Origin: Gigantopelta aegis
Lineage: Eukaryota > Mollusca > Gastropoda > Neomphalida > Peltospiridae
Reading direction: 5' to 3'
DNA length: 64,000 bases
Assembly: GCF_016097555.1 (NCBI RefSeq)
Contig: NC_054704.1
Span: forward strand, 26,352,236 to 26,416,235
Position numbers and translations under genes: made by a program. Positions 24,025-38,640 of the stretch are shown here, one piece after another. The notes under the pieces were generated by a model, which was given only the letters and a program-made list of their open reading frames with translations, made no database searches and had not been told where the DNA came from. Position 1 is the first letter of the stretch. Each line of letters starts with the position of its first letter.

Positions 24025-24945
24025 ACGTTTGGACCTACACTCCTCAAGCGTTACGTAATAATTGAATAACTCCATATTTGATTTTCAACTGGGGATGTGC
24101 ATAAACTTCCTCCCTCCCCCACCCCCCAGCTTATGACCCATATCTGGAAAATATGTTATTCTTGTAGCTATAACTGTGTGTAGTTTGCCGCTCTTCTAAA
24201 TCATTTTAGGTGAAGACTGCCATGCACATAAGGCCACTTAAAAGATTGGTTTAACGTAAAAAAATTAGTTGGGGATAGTGTCTGCCCAACCCATGAAAAA
24301 GCCATTTTGATTAAGTGTCTGGTTCTGCCACTTAGGATGTCTCAATGGCTCTTTACCCTGATTGTCAGAACCATTTGTGTTTATATTGAAAATAATAATA
24401 CATGTTTAAAGTTCTTTGATTTCAGTATGGTATTAAAAGTTTATATCTTTTAACATCTTTGCCCAATTTTATATATTTATCTTTGGAAAAAAAATTGCCT
24501 TTTCCGAATATTAAAAAAGAAAATGGATAATCATTGACTTTTTTGTTTTACTTGCCTTAATGCAGGATGCTTTATTTTACACCATATATTGTATATGTTC
24601 AGACGACAGTGGGATCACAAACAAGTTGACTTGTACATGTACCGTTGTCTTCTTAGAGAACATTTTGTTTTTAAAATTGTGATTAGCGACATTTCTAGTC
24701 AATTGAAAATTGATTAGCAACTAATGTTTAATATCTTAAAATTGGATTTCTGAGTAGTGAATTGTGACGCGATACTGAACAAAACGTTCCCTGCTTCTAT
24801 GACAAAAAAAAACCCCAGTCTAGCGAGAAACTGCTGTCACTTACCATCCTGAACAGGCCTTTTCATTCATTTTATTTTAGTGATGTTATCCATTCAGAAT
24901 CAAGTATAAACATATAGCAGCAGAAAGTTTGTAATTATATTACAT

Positions 24946-25711
24946 CAGGGCTCAAACTTAACGACGGAGCCGACAGCAATTGTCGTTGTTGAGATATAGA
25001 TTGCTGTAGGTCGGGAGCAACGGCATAAAAGTGCAGTCCTTAAAGCTCCTCAATGATGGCAAATATAGGACCTCCAGGAGTCCAAAATATTGGACTTGAG
25101 TAATCAAGGGTCAAACTCAACCCGGACCGAGTACCCGACACTTACACGAGATGATAATGAAACTATAAGAATAAAGTTAAACAGCATTATGGATCTTCAT
25201 TCCAGCACTGAACCAGAATGCCAAATCATGTCATTGTATTGAATTTAGGAAGCAGCTGATACGTTTAATATTGTGACGGATGGCCAGATTAAAAAGAGTA
25301 ACTAGCGCATGATCATATAGGCCTAATTATTGTGTGACTTCTGTTTTATTAGTTACTGCTGAAGTTAATGTTCTACATTAATTGTTTCACTTGTATGGGT
25401 ACACGAGTCCTGTGAATGGACTTGAGTCTTGCTAGACTCGGTCCGTGCTCGAGTATTAGAGTATTCGTGGAGACCCTAATGGCAAAATGTATATACCTGG
25501 TGTACATTATCTGCCAGTATATAACATTTGTACATTTGAAATATGTCTACATACAGCAAAATAACCTTTGAGTCATGTTTATTTGTTGAAAAAGTTACTT
25601 TATTTTTTTTTTACTGTAGGCAGGGTCAAAATTTCTGTCGGTGGGACATTTCACCCATGGCAGTTAAAAACAAAATTGCCATGGGAAACAAATTCTTAAG
25701 TTCGAGGCCTG
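24946..25711 (+). mobile_element. MITE (CAGGGCTC ends) split by a second element
   Basis: Left end CAGGGCTCAAACTTAA, right end reverse complement CAGGCCTCGAACTTAA. The flanks TTACAT and TTACGT suggest a 6-bp target duplication. Without the inserted block (25064-25478) it is about 350 bp, close to the 343-bp relative at 40262-40604. Confidence 0.65.
25064..25478. mobile_element. Nested insertion of about 415 bp
   Basis: ATGGCAAA occurs on both sides (25056-25063 and 25479-25486). The ends are weakly inverted: TAGGACCTCCAGGA left against TAGGGTCTCCACGA on the reverse right. An 8-bp duplication suggests a hAT element. Confidence 0.55.
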
Positions 25712-25832
25712 TTACGTATAATATATATAAAAAAAAGTTAGGACTTTTTACATTCCTATTGTCATCACTGGAATATATTTCAGAATGTTAATATACTGTA
25801 AATGATAGTTATTTTTCTTTGTTGCAGAGTAC

Positions 25833-28800
25833 ATGGATAATGACGATCTAGACAGTGATCTCGAGATTATTGAGGTAAGTATTTAGGCGATATTACCATA
25901 TGGAGTTTTTACTAAAGACTCCATATGGTTAAGTCTATTTTGTAAACTGAAGCGTTTTTTAGAAACATGTTTTTCTGTGAAATAACATTTACTGTTGTTG
26001 TTCAAGGATGATTCAGTTGCTAGGCGATGCATGCGATCAATAAAGTTCACTTACTTGGGTTGTCCTTAGCCACAGTCAAGATCCACTTTTTAAATTCATA
26101 TTGAAATGGAAATAATTTAAAACATGTTTTATGATGTTATGAACTGAATTTCTGTTATTTCTTGAAAGAACTACCTGGCTACACAAGCTTAACCATAGTC
26201 CATAGACCCGTGAACAGTTAACTGTTAATAGCTGTCCCACTTTTTAAGGACATAACCAAGGCTTGTGTGACCTGAACGTTTACCATTGTTTTATTGTGAT
26301 TGAAGCAAGGTTAATTCCACTATTGTGAATGGGGTGCACGCAAGTGAATACAGGCCTCTGAGAATTGATAATTTGCATAAATCATTTATGGGTTACACAA
26401 AATAAATTTTCATTTTTCCTAACCCTTTGTGTCCATGTAAATAATATGCTAAATTTAATGTGCGAACAGAAAATAAGTTACGCTAAAGTAGATTTGCGTG
26501 AACGGCGTGCGAACAAAACAATCGTTCTCAAATTTTCAGAGGCCTAGAATAGCCAACTTAATTCAGGTACCTTTATCAATTGCACAGCCAAAAGCACTTG
26601 CAACATGTAACACAGGAATCTTGTTCTTCTGTAGTTTTACTCTTCAAAAACTACTTGTAATCTTGTTTATAAAAACGGATAAAATTTGATTGATTACAGT
26701 ATATAAAAACATTTAAATGTGATTCAATTGATATACCAAAATACTGGTAATTTTACAGTCGCAAATATCCGTTTCATCTTTTCTGCTACGTGTTGCCAGT
26801 AAAATTCAATTTGCGACAGTAAAACCAGCATTAACGTCCACAAATGGTCAAATACAACATAGTTATCCACTAACTTCATTTTGTTACATGATCCATCGCA
26901 GGCAACGAAATGAGCATGATCTCTTATAACCCATGCACAGGGTACTACAAAATACAGGCCTTGTAACCAATGGAATGAATGAATGAATGAATGTTTAACG
27001 ACACCCCAGCACGAAAAATACATCGGCTATTGGGTGTCAAACTATGGTAATGCAAATAAATAAAGTCATGATCAACATCAATTTAAAAATTCAAGGTTCA
27101 AACAAAAACAGTGTAAAGAACTGTGCAAAAATACAAATACAAATATCAAATAATTTTACGGACACCGAATTTTACTCTAAACTTCAATTTGTGCTGTATT
27201 GGCCATTCTCAAAGAGAATGTTACACCCTACACCACGGTGAGGTTACAGCACGCGCAGGGGTGTAACCAATGGATTACGACATGTGTATCAAGTTGACAA
27301 TTACCTGTCCATCTGTCCCAAATATATACAATGTTATGTAGTTTTCACAGATTCTTTTCCCAGTTGTTCAAGATATTGAGCTGAAAGTTTGGATATAGTT
27401 TTGTCATGTACTGTTATAAATCAAGTTTGATGTTCCTGACATTTATGCATTTGTCACAGAGTTATGGCCCATGAACTTAGTAAATATGAAAATGTGTTTT
27501 CTGGACTTAAAATTTTGTGTTTAACTTTATCATGTACTGTTATGGATCAAGTTTGAATTCTGTGGCCCTTGAACAACTGAGGAGACATGAAAATTGTTAG
27601 GCCCAGGAGGGGACATGTATTTCTTTAGCAGTACTCTCAGAATGTTTGTTAGTCCCCCTACCGGTTCAGCTAAAGGGGACTATAGGTTTTATCTGTGTGT
27701 GTCCATCGATCCGTCCATTCATCTGTCCCACATATAGTTTTCCAGATGATTTTTGTCACAATACTTCGAGATAGTGAGCTTAAATTTTGTGTATAGCTTT
27801 ATTATGTACTGTTACAGATTAATTATGGAACTGGAACTGGAACTATATTAACATACCCATATCTACTGAACGTTCAGGCACGCCCATCCCAGACTTAACC
27901 TCTGACATCGCCAGTGACTAATTCCGGGACAGGAGGGGGGTGGGGGGGGGGTAAAGTTTGAGGTGGGCAGAATTTTGAGAAATTTATTAAAGTCAAGAAT
28001 AATCATGTCTGGTCAAATTAGAGGCCAAACAAAAAAACGTATGATTTCCTAGCAATTTACACATTTTTATGGAACTTGAACTTAGGAAATAAAAAAAAAT
28101 TGCTTTCTGGGTTGTTTTTTTTCTGCAATGCTTCAAGATATTGAGCTGAAATTTTGTGTAAAGCTTTATCATGTACTGTTACAGATCAATATTGGCTTTC
28201 GTGGTGAATTTATCATTTTCTCACAGTTATGGCCCTTTAACGTAGGAGATATAAAAATATGTTGGGCCCAGTAGGGGACATGTATTGCTTTAGCAGTACC
28301 GTACTCTTAGAATGCTTGTTGACTTTGTTATTATAGCTACATTGATCTGGGGGATATTGTTTGTTTGCTTGTTGGATACGTATGGATGACCAAATTTCGG
28401 TTATGTCAAACCAAACAAAATCACACAAAAATAAATGCATATTGTGGTTTTTTAACTGGCATTTTTATGACATTGTTGTGAAATAAATGTGCCTAATTTA
28501 ACTTTATTTTTATTTTATGATTGGTAAATAATAACTTAAACCATACATCAGTTTGTTGTATATGTACAGGAATCCAGTACATGCTGGTATGCTGATGGAA
28601 GTAACAAACAAAATGGCGTTGGATCGAAACAAAAGTATTCATTGCTGGAATCCGTTTCTGAACGGTTTGAACAGAATCGTAGAGAAAGAGAGAGTCGAGT
28701 AAGTACATATTTGTTTTGTTCAGTTAAAGCTAAATGTTTTGGGTTAATTGCAAATTATGTAAAAAAATTGGCCAAGATAACAATTTACATAAGATTCAAG

Positions 28801-31800
28801 TACCAACAAGAAAGAGTTTTGGTGAAGTCACGTGACACACATCAAAAGTAACACCCAATTTTACTTGAGAATCAGGAATGTCAACATAAGACTACAGCAT
28901 GCATTTAATCTCTTCACAACACAGAAACTGACATTGTTATAAATGTTTGTTGTTGGTTGATTTCAATAGTAAACCGAACAAGGTAAAACATTATTTCATC
29001 AAATCGATTGTACATTAATATGAGTGTGTTCAGAAACCATTTCCCATTAATAGACCAGTTCATGGTTACTTGACGATACATTGTTTGCTTTATTCCAATA
29101 TGGCAATGAAGTAAAAACATTTATCCAGCCTATTTATTCTCAGTTGGCCCAGGATTTCTTTTCTTCTCCTTGTTTTAATTTTAATAGATAATCTGTTAAT
29201 TAAACCCTCCAAAAATTATATATTTTGATAGGCCCACCTAAAAAATAATGGGTCAGACTTTTGAATTCATCGTTTTAAAAATATTAAAACTATTATTATA
29301 TTATTTTCCCCAGATTGAGACAATGCGGACCAAAAGAGAAGTTGAGGTGGCACATTCTCAGTACCTTAAAAATGAAGTTGTTTCCAGGGAAGAACTTAAT
29401 CATGCCAGACCAATAGTGAATGCATGGGCACAGAAACATGGTAACGTAAGACTGTAATGGCCCACCAACCTCTCCCCGTAATACTTCTGCACCTGTTTAT
29501 TGCCAACCACATGCTGGAGGGAGTACTAGTAATCAGTATTAATGTAATACATTGCAAAATTTCAGTGGTATGAAGTCAATCGTTTTTTCTTAACAATGAG
29601 AATATGATCAAAATCATGAATGTTGTGTTTTTTAACCTTTTGAGACAGCAAAACAACATTTCTAAGTGTATTTCTCGACTTTTTGGAAATAATTTTTCTT
29701 CTTTTTTTTTAAATTAAAATTTGTATTCGATCTTACATTCACATAGTTATTCAATACATACATTGTATACTACACACACATAAAAACTGATGGTAATTAC
29801 ATATATGTAAAAAAAAATAAAAAATGTATATATACATAAATATAGGATCCACTTTTCATTGTAAAGAACTTATTGATATGTTTTGTTTGATCACTCTCAT
29901 TTTGAATTATTTATGGTTGTGGAGAAGAAAATCAGAAATTAATATGTAGATGGAAGGAGCCAAAGTAAACTGTTGATTTTTTTTTTTTAGAGAAATTGGT
30001 CATTTCATTTATACTGTATTGCCTCTTTATTTTAATAGGTTGTATACTTAGTATGAGTAATTTATTATTATTATTATTAATTTTAATTATCTCTTCTTTG
30101 AATTCTGATTTCTTCCTGATATGATTAAACAGCTCCTCCTACCTTTTGCTGTCCACCTCCATATCCCAGTCCTTGTCTCTCCAACTGGGACAGGTGCTTT
30201 TCTATAGCCATTACCTGTCCTCAAACAAGGGCACCTCCCCCCCCCCCCCCCCACGCAAGTGGTCTGGTCCGAACATCCCAACAGCCAGTGGGATGGCCTA
30301 AATTCTTCTACTGCATACTGCTCTCTAGTTCCGGTCACATGACTGTAACTTCCTTCTTTTTCTCTTCGCTAAAGGGTCTGGACGTCCTTTTGCTTGGCTC
30401 TGTTTGGAGTCAACTTTTATAAGACCTTTGGTTTTGTATTCGTGTTTGGGTGAAATGTTTTTCACCTTCGTTTTCGTTAGCTTTCGTATGTTTTTTTTTC
30501 CCCGCGTATTTCGCTTGACTTTCCAAGCGTTAATTACATGAAATATTGTTTATATTGCCGGTTGTCGTGTCGGACGCCATTTGCAAAATGGCGTCTGTGT
30601 TGACTGGCTTTGTGTTTGGGTGCAATGTTTTTCACCTTAATTTTCGTTAGCTTTCGTATGTCTTTCGCGTATTTCGCTTGACTTGTCAAGTGTTAATTAC
30701 ATGGAATGTTGTTATATCGCCGGTTGTCGTGTCGGACGCCATTTGCAAAATGGCGTCTTTATTTACCGGCTTTGTATTTGTGTTATGGTTGGTTTTTCTT
30801 TCTTTTCACAGATTGAAAAAGTACTATTATCATATCTGATAATGTTCAGGCGACTAGTTCGAGCGTGTTACGCTGCAAGAAGTTAGTGCCGGCGGTGACC
30901 CACACGACTTATGTCCAGGTTGTCGTGTTTCGTGTGGCCTCACTTCTAGATGCGACCTTTGTGCGGGCTTGTCTGATGTCGAGTTCGCGGCTTACCTGAA
31001 GGTGGTGTCAGCGAGGACCAAGAAGGTGGAATCTTCGAGGACCAAGAAGGTGGAATCTTCGCCTTCGATTGCTGACTCCGTGGCGGAAGTGTTACGTACA
31101 ATTCTACCGACCATGCTGGAAGAAACCATGGCATCAATGGCGACCTTACCCAAACTGGCGGGTTCGGGGTCAGGTCCGGTTCCAGTCCCCTCTTCAGGGG
31201 GTGCGGCTTCTTCAGCTCCACCGATACCTAAGACTTCGGATGACAGGCCTGCGGTCTCTACGCAGCCCTCTAAGAAGCCGGCTCATTCAGATAGACGCTC
31301 CACGGATTCCAAGGCTCACCGATCTTCGGCGGGGAAGTCCTCTTCGGCGCATCGGAGCCGGGACCGTAGCCGTTCCACATGACCTGTATGGCTCCCTACG
31401 GGTTCCACAGATCGTCAGCGCCAACCTTCAGTTGATGTGGCTTCCAAGGCCTCCGAGGGCTAGACGGGACCATCCACGGTCCGGTTAACCGGCGGCTTCC
31501 ATTACGGTACATCGATTGGCCTGTGCTCGAGTTCTACGAGACTTTGGTGATGAAGCGCCTGCGGCATCTGTCATTGAAGAGCCCGACTCTACGGACCATA
31601 TGACTATGAGGGATTGCTTGGCGGCCGTCTACGACATGTTGCCGTCCTTGCCACATCCAACGACGATGTGGTCATCCGTTCCTTGGTATCCACACGGGAC
31701 CGCCCACGGTCCGGTTCTCCGGTATCTCCATCGGGCCATGACCAGAGCGACTGGCCTGTTCACGGGTGCTACGTGCTGATGATGTATCGGTTCTTGCGGT

Positions 31801-34800
31801 GCTGGAAGATCTGGATGCGGCGGACCACCTGTCACTGAGGGATTGTCTGGCTGTCATATCTGATATGCTACCGCCGCTGACCCATCCACCTGTTTCAGCC
31901 AAGAAGGGTCCGGTTTCGATGATCGCCACGGAGGTTCCACCGGCAGATGTCGGCATTCGATCGTTGGCTGCCACAGGCCCCCGTCGGTTTACACGGCTAC
32001 CAGTAACCGGCCCGTGCGGATCGTTGTTCCAGCAAGCAGACGGAGCCCTGTAACGAACTGGAAGATTGCGTCATCGGCTCACCGTTCGGTACCGTCGTCC
32101 CGTGATCGATCGAAGTGGTGCAGCGTCCAGGGTTCCACCAGCTCCTGCCGGTCCGTGTACATCGTACCATCGGCAGCTGATTCAGCGTTCAGGGTTTACA
32201 CCGGCTCCTGACGAAGTGCCTGTGCCAGGTTACTGACTGATTTTCCAGATGATGCGTCGGCACCTTCCGTTATAGAAGATCCGGACGCAGTGACCCACAT
32301 GACTGTGACTGATTGTCTCCCGTCTTCAACCTATCCTTCAACGGTGTGGCGCCGGCTTTGGATGACGCTGTTTCCGGCTGGACCAGACGTCTTCCTAGAA
32401 CTTACAGATTGGCACGTCCTGTCGATGGCTTCAGTTCAGCATACATGTACATGGCGACCATAACTCCTCATGTGCAGGATGCCAGAGGATATGCCTTGTT
32501 CTAGCCGTCGACTTTGATGTTGGTCTACCTTATATCTTCCGTGACGTCGATGTGCACTACGATTGCACACTATCGTCAACCGACTTGCCTGAAGCGATCC
32601 ATTCTCGACTTTCAGCACAAGCCGGTAATCTTGGCAGACCTGTGGTCTACATACGGCTCTTTGCCATGAAGGGGTTCGACGTTACAAGCGTTCCGGGTTG
32701 GTGACGAATACAGTCTACTGGTCCGGTCACTTGTGTTGAGATCCCGTGCACCGATATTCTCTTGTTCGAGGAAGGTTCAGCGACATTCGGCAGATCGTTC
32801 TCTATATCCGGTGGCGATGCAAGACAGTCGCTACTTCCGCTGGTTCCGGAAGTTATCCAGTTGCCATCACGTGGTACGGGGGTTTTACCTTCACCGTTTT
32901 CCTATGGTTCATTGCGGCTTATCAACTCACTGACGTTCACTGTTGTTACCGCCAGAGTTCGTGACCGATGCTGTCTAGATGGTCTCTGCTGCTGTTTCGC
33001 ACCGGGTGGTGTGACGACCGTGGATTTTAGCCGGTTGCTGTTTTGCGTTGCTTCACTTCCAGGTATATCGGGCATGTAGCGTAGCGAGTTGCTACGCTGT
33101 CTTGGCTCTTGCCTGTATCACGGGGTCGCTGTTTCCGATGTCTTGATTCCTGAATCACTCTATTACTGTTTCATGAAGTATCATTGCAAGAGTAATTTTG
33201 ACGTCGGCGCAACATTTTATGCTTAGAGGTTGCGGTATCCAGTTTGTTTCTGAATCCATGCATTCAGTACAATAACGCAGATTTGCTGATCCGGTTACCA
33301 GTCGCCTTGCAGTCCAGTCCCTGTTGGTGGCTGTGGTTTCCAGATGAAGCCGATCTACACATCAGCCTGTTGGAGATGTTGGCAGTTACGTCATCCTTCA
33401 TTGGTGAGAGATGTTGTCAGGCGCCTCTCTCATGGTAGCCACAGACAGTACCACCGCAGTGGCTTATATCAACTGTCGGGGCGGAACCCACTCCAGCAGT
33501 CTGCTGCAGTTGACTTATCGTCTCTACAAGCTAGTTGACGAGATTCCGTTGCAACTTCCGGCTCGCCATATTCCAGGGGTTTCCAATGTACTAGTCGACA
33601 CACTGTCTCGGCCGTTGTCTCCACATCTGACGGAATGGATGCTCCATCCCGAAGCGTTTCGATGGGTGTGCGACAGACTTTGCACACCAAACATCGATCC
33701 TTTCGCCACACGATTCAACCATCAGCTGAGGGTTTACGTGTCTCCGGTGCCGTATACCCAAAGCTCTGGATCTCGATGCATTGGCCATCAGCTGGGAACA
33801 GATGGACGCATACGCTTTTCCTCCACCAATCCTCCTTCCAAGGGTGCTTCAGAGGTTTCAGCTGTACCATTGTCGCCTGTTACTCATTGCTCCGATGTGG
33901 CCATCCAGGATGTGGTATCCAGATCTAATACGTCTTGCCGATCCACATCCTTTATCGCTGCCAGACTGGGATCATCTGTTGCTGCATCCCACGTCAAGAC
34001 TATACCATCCACATCCGCAGTTGTTCCAACTGCACGCGTGGACTTTATCTCCAAGAGTTTGAGGAAGAAAGGTTTTTCTTCACAGTCTACGGCGGCCATT
34101 TTGAAAGCGCCCAGATCATCTACTACTGCGGCTTACAACATCAGATGGCTTTGTCTTCACCGATGGTGTGTCCGGCAAAAACTCAACCCTCAGACGATTC
34201 AAATACCTCGTCTTGCTGATTTTTTGCTGTATCTGCGGACCACTTTACGATTGAAGGGGTCTACCATCACTGGGTACGTTTCGGTCATCGCTACTGTTCG
34301 TGATGTCACTACTGGAACGAAGTTATCGGGTATTCCTGAGATCCATAAGATGATCAAAGGGTTTCGCCTTGAAGATCAAGTACACCGGTTTCGGCCACCA
34401 AGATGGGACCTGAATCTGGTGTTACGAGCGTTATCGACCGCACCTTATGAGCCGATCGAATCCTCTTCCACGCAAGACTTGACGCGGAAGACGGTGTTTT
34501 TACTCGGTTTCGCCACGGCTGCCCGTGTCTCAGAACTCCATGCTCTTGATGTAGACTTGGTACGTTTTCACCGAGATCGGCGTGCAGTCAACTTGGGGTT
34601 ACTCATGAACTTTGATGCAAAGAATCAGTTACCAGACCAAGCGCCTCGTTCGTATGTTGTGCAGGCCCTCTCCTCTATCGTTGGTCCAGCGGACGTTGAG
34701 GACTTGGCGTTGTGCCCTGTTAGAGCCCTGCACCAGTACATCGAGAGGACCAGATCTTTTCGACAACATCGCAAAAGACTTTTCCTCTCCTGTAACCAGA

Positions 34801-37800
34801 GTCGGTTGAGGGATATTAGCAAGAACACGGTGGCCACCTGGATCCGGTCTTCTATCCTGACCGCCTATCAGAAGGAGGGTTTACCTGCTCCGTCTGCTTC
34901 TAATCCGCATGAACTCCGTGCCTTGGCTGCCACGATGTCCCTGCACTGCAACACACCCATTCAGCACATTATCACTGGTTGTTTCTGGGCTACGGACTCC
35001 ATCTTCGCCAACTATTATCTGAGGGATGTCTCCACAGTAGATGTTGAGGGGTTCCATCATCTGGGTCCGGTTGTTGCTGCACAGACTCTGTTGAATACAA
35101 GCCGTCCTCGTCGCCGTTGATGTCTGTCTGATTCTGGGCTGCATACCGAGATGTCCATCGAATCAACAGATGAGGATTGCTTAGACTTTTGTTCTTTTGC
35201 ACAGTTCACGTACTGGTGCCGGAACTTTTGTCTCGATAACCTTTACCCTGCACTGCATGTGGTTATTGGTTGTCGTTATTGAACTAACAGATCTTTGGTG
35301 TACTAGACAGAAAACACTCGGGGGTCTTGTTTTGTTCAATGTTCTGACGGATGCACCTCATTAGGTTGTCGCTTGTTATTGAAACAAATAACACTTCAAT
35401 ACGTGAGGGTTACCTAACACCTGCATCCCTGGTGGCTACGACTTCCCACCTGTCAGAACCAGCATGAGATGTGGCAGCCGCCTCCTGGTCCTTGTTCTGG
35501 GAGCCGTACCTGCCACTGCTGACGGATGCCACCATTCTGGTTGTTGTTACTAACATCACCTGCATTGGTCTGTGACGGGCATCCCTAGGAGGAGGGCTTA
35601 CCAAGGTTGGCCTTATTCTTCCACTAGTCAGCCTCTTTCCGGTTGGGGAGTTATCACAAGCATCTACGGATCTCGGCACCCACCACCATCTGTTGAATGC
35701 TGCCCTTGTTTGAGGACAGGTAATGGCTATAGAAATGGAGAAAACTTGGAGTGTTTTCTCTTTTATAGATACATTACCTGTCCTCAAGATTTTATCCCGC
35801 CCGGGCCTCCCCACTTCCTGTTCTCCGTGCGATGCGCTCAGGGAAAAAGAAGGAAGTTACAGTCATGTGACCGGAACTAGAGAGCAGTATGCAGTAGAAG
35901 AATTTAGGCCATCCCATTGGCTGTTGGGATGTTCGGACCAGACCACTTGCGTGGGGGGGAGGTGCCTTTGTTTGAGGACAGGTAATGTATCTATAAAAGA
36001 GAAAACACTCCAAGTTTTCTCCAATATTTTCCCTAGTATTTTATATTTTTGCTATGAATAATTATTTAGCCAAGCCACTTCCACATTAATTCAACATTTT
36101 ATTCCACACACACACATATGGGGAGAGAGAGAAAGAGGGAGGGGGAGAGAGAGATGGAAGGAAGGAAATGTTTTATTTAACGACACACTCAACACATTTT
36201 ATTTATGGTTATATGGTGTCAGAGAGAGAAAGAGAGAGAAGAGAGTGAGTGTGTGTCTGTGTGTGTGTGTGTCTGTGTGTGTGTGAGTGAGTTAATTTGT
36301 ATCAGTCATAAACTGCTTAATCACTGTGCCATCAAGGCTAGTTAATAATAAATATACATGTACTTAAAACTGAATTTAAAGGCTATATGTTTATAAGAAC
36401 AAAATAACGAGAGGCCAATTTAATTTGTTTTGTTTCTGTGGTAGATAAAGTTGAAAAGGCCACCAGAAGGGTAGCTATGTCTAAAGACAGACAGTTCCAT
36501 TCACCATACAGAGCTCGCAGGGGACAGCCACCATACGATGTGACACAGAGGTCTCACACTGGACTTTCAGTATCATCAGCTGGCACAAGTGACAGACATG
36601 TAACTGCAGGCCACAGTAGCAACAGTTCTGATACGTTTGTTTCATATGATCCTTCAGTGTCTGTGGACACAAGTATGAAATACGTATGTCCTGTTGTGAA
36701 CTGTAAGGCCTGGTACATGTCTCGTCACAAGTACCGTGACCACAAGCACAGTTTTTCCCACTCACCGTGTAACCCATGTTTGTCACTTGCCGATAGTGAA
36801 TTGCCACAGAGACCACAGTTCTACATATGTCCAAAATGTGGAGATATTTATCAGGTAATTGTTTAGGTTTAAAACCCTTTTTAAAAAAAAAGGAAGACTA
36901 GTGGCTTACAGTCAGTCATTTTCACACTTACTCCATATATACCCTTTCCACACAGTAATTTTTCTGGTGTCTTCTGTTGCTAGCAATTAAAAAACCCTGA
37001 TTATATCCCTTGTATAATGGCACTGCTGACCTATCACAGCATTATTAACATTTAACAATAAAGCAAAATGTCTGCTTAAATAGTATTTTGATCAAACATG
37101 GTTGGAAGTCTTTGTAATTTACAAACAAAAACTTTCAACTAGTCATTTTACTTTGAAAGTTTGGCAGTGTTATAGTGGGGATATGTAAAGTGATGTTATT
37201 CGCTTGTGATGTCATTTGAATTTTTAACAATGTCATGTCAGTTTTGCCAAACTTGTCATAGCAAATGTATGGGTGTGGTCATTGTTTACCATAGCGACCA
37301 AAAACATAAGTGATGTGATTTGCCCAACCAAGTCTTAGGAACAGGACGAAGTCCAGTGGTAAAACATTCTCCTCATGCACACTCTTTCCAATCAGTGCAC
37401 CACGACTTGTATATCAGAGGCCATGGTATGTTATCCTCTCTGTGGGATGGTGCATATAAAAGATCCCTTGCTACTAACAGATAAATGTAGCCGGTTTCCT
37501 CTCTTAAGACTATATCTGTATTACCATGTTTGACATCTAGTAGCCGATGATAATAAATCAATGTGCTCTAGTGGTGTCATTAAACAAAACAAACTTTAAC
37601 TTCAACAAACTGAAGAACTTCCCACATTGGAAAACCAGGTTATGTGTACCACGGGTACTTACATAGAGTAACGACACATAATATAACACTTGGCTGGCGA
37701 AGATCTAACAATTTTTATCACATTTAACTTGTCATTTCAAAACTTTACTGTTCACTTTATTAAATACTCGTTTATTCAACCATACTTATATGTGGAACAG

Positions 37801-38599
37801 TGTCTTTAAAAAATAATAATAGCATTTATTTTCAGATTACGGGGATTAGGATTAAAAAAATATGTATTGTAAAAATACACTCAGATATTTGTTTTAACTT
37901 TGTTACAAAAATGATTTCATGTACTGCTCAGTAATACTAAGTGTTGTTTACTACATAACCTGGATTAGTTCATCATCTTCCACATTGTCAGTCTGAATCT
38001 GATTGTCATCATATGTCAGGTAGCTAAAACATTTATTTTATTAAAACAGATATGTGAGGTTTTTTCTGGTAACTGTATTGTATTCAAGAGCAGATCTGTT
38101 TTGGTATTGTAACATATATTTGGAATACATGTCAACTCTTAGATTTTAAGCTGTTGTTAATTTATGATTTTTTTTGTTTGTTTAATGCTTATGTAAGCTC
38201 CCACTAAGTCTTCTGTTTTAAATGTTCTGTTCCCAGAGGAAAATCGAATGTCAAGAACACATGATAATGAACGGCCACCTCAGTCTATTTTCACCTCTGG
38301 CAATAGTGGCCTTTGCTTGTCCTCAGTGCCTTACTTTCTATGACGACCAGGCTCGGTGTAGTCAGCACATGGCGAATGCGCACCACAGTGATGTGTCCTT
38401 TCCATTCAGCGGTAAAAGAAGTATATTATGTATATATCTTTTATTTATGTTCAAGGAAGGAGAGAACATGTTCTGTTGTTGAAAGTAACACCACACTTTA
38501 AAATTATATGAGATTGTTTTAGTAAACAGCTCTGAACCGCTCTTATTTGCAGTAATACAAGTTCTCACTTTTACTTTGTTGGGCTTTTTCTTGTTTTGT

Positions 38600-38640
<41 letters not shown>

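Larger units (their letters stand above)
30199..36022 (+). mobile_element. DIRS-type retroelement fossil, ~5.8 kb
   Basis: Family: DIRS (tyrosine-recombinase retroelement). Ends are inverted copies of about 150-160 bp (30199-30360 and about 35840-36022), both with 'attacctgtcctcaaacaa' and 'tctagttccggtcacatgac' in matching order. Parts in order: gag-like region from about 30.97 kb with three similar internal segments, degraded reverse-transcriptase region near 32.7-33.2 kb, RNase H and tyrosine recombinase (33411-35120), internal complementary region (35713-35788). No target duplication is seen, as expected. The first two-thirds are broken in many places, while the last frame looks whole. 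It fills ZNF451-like intron 3. Confidence 0.85.

Noticed and set aside
31629-31974. Minus-strand open frames inside the DIRS element
   Set aside because: GC-rich coding sequence on the plus strand gives open shadows; they match no known DIRS part.
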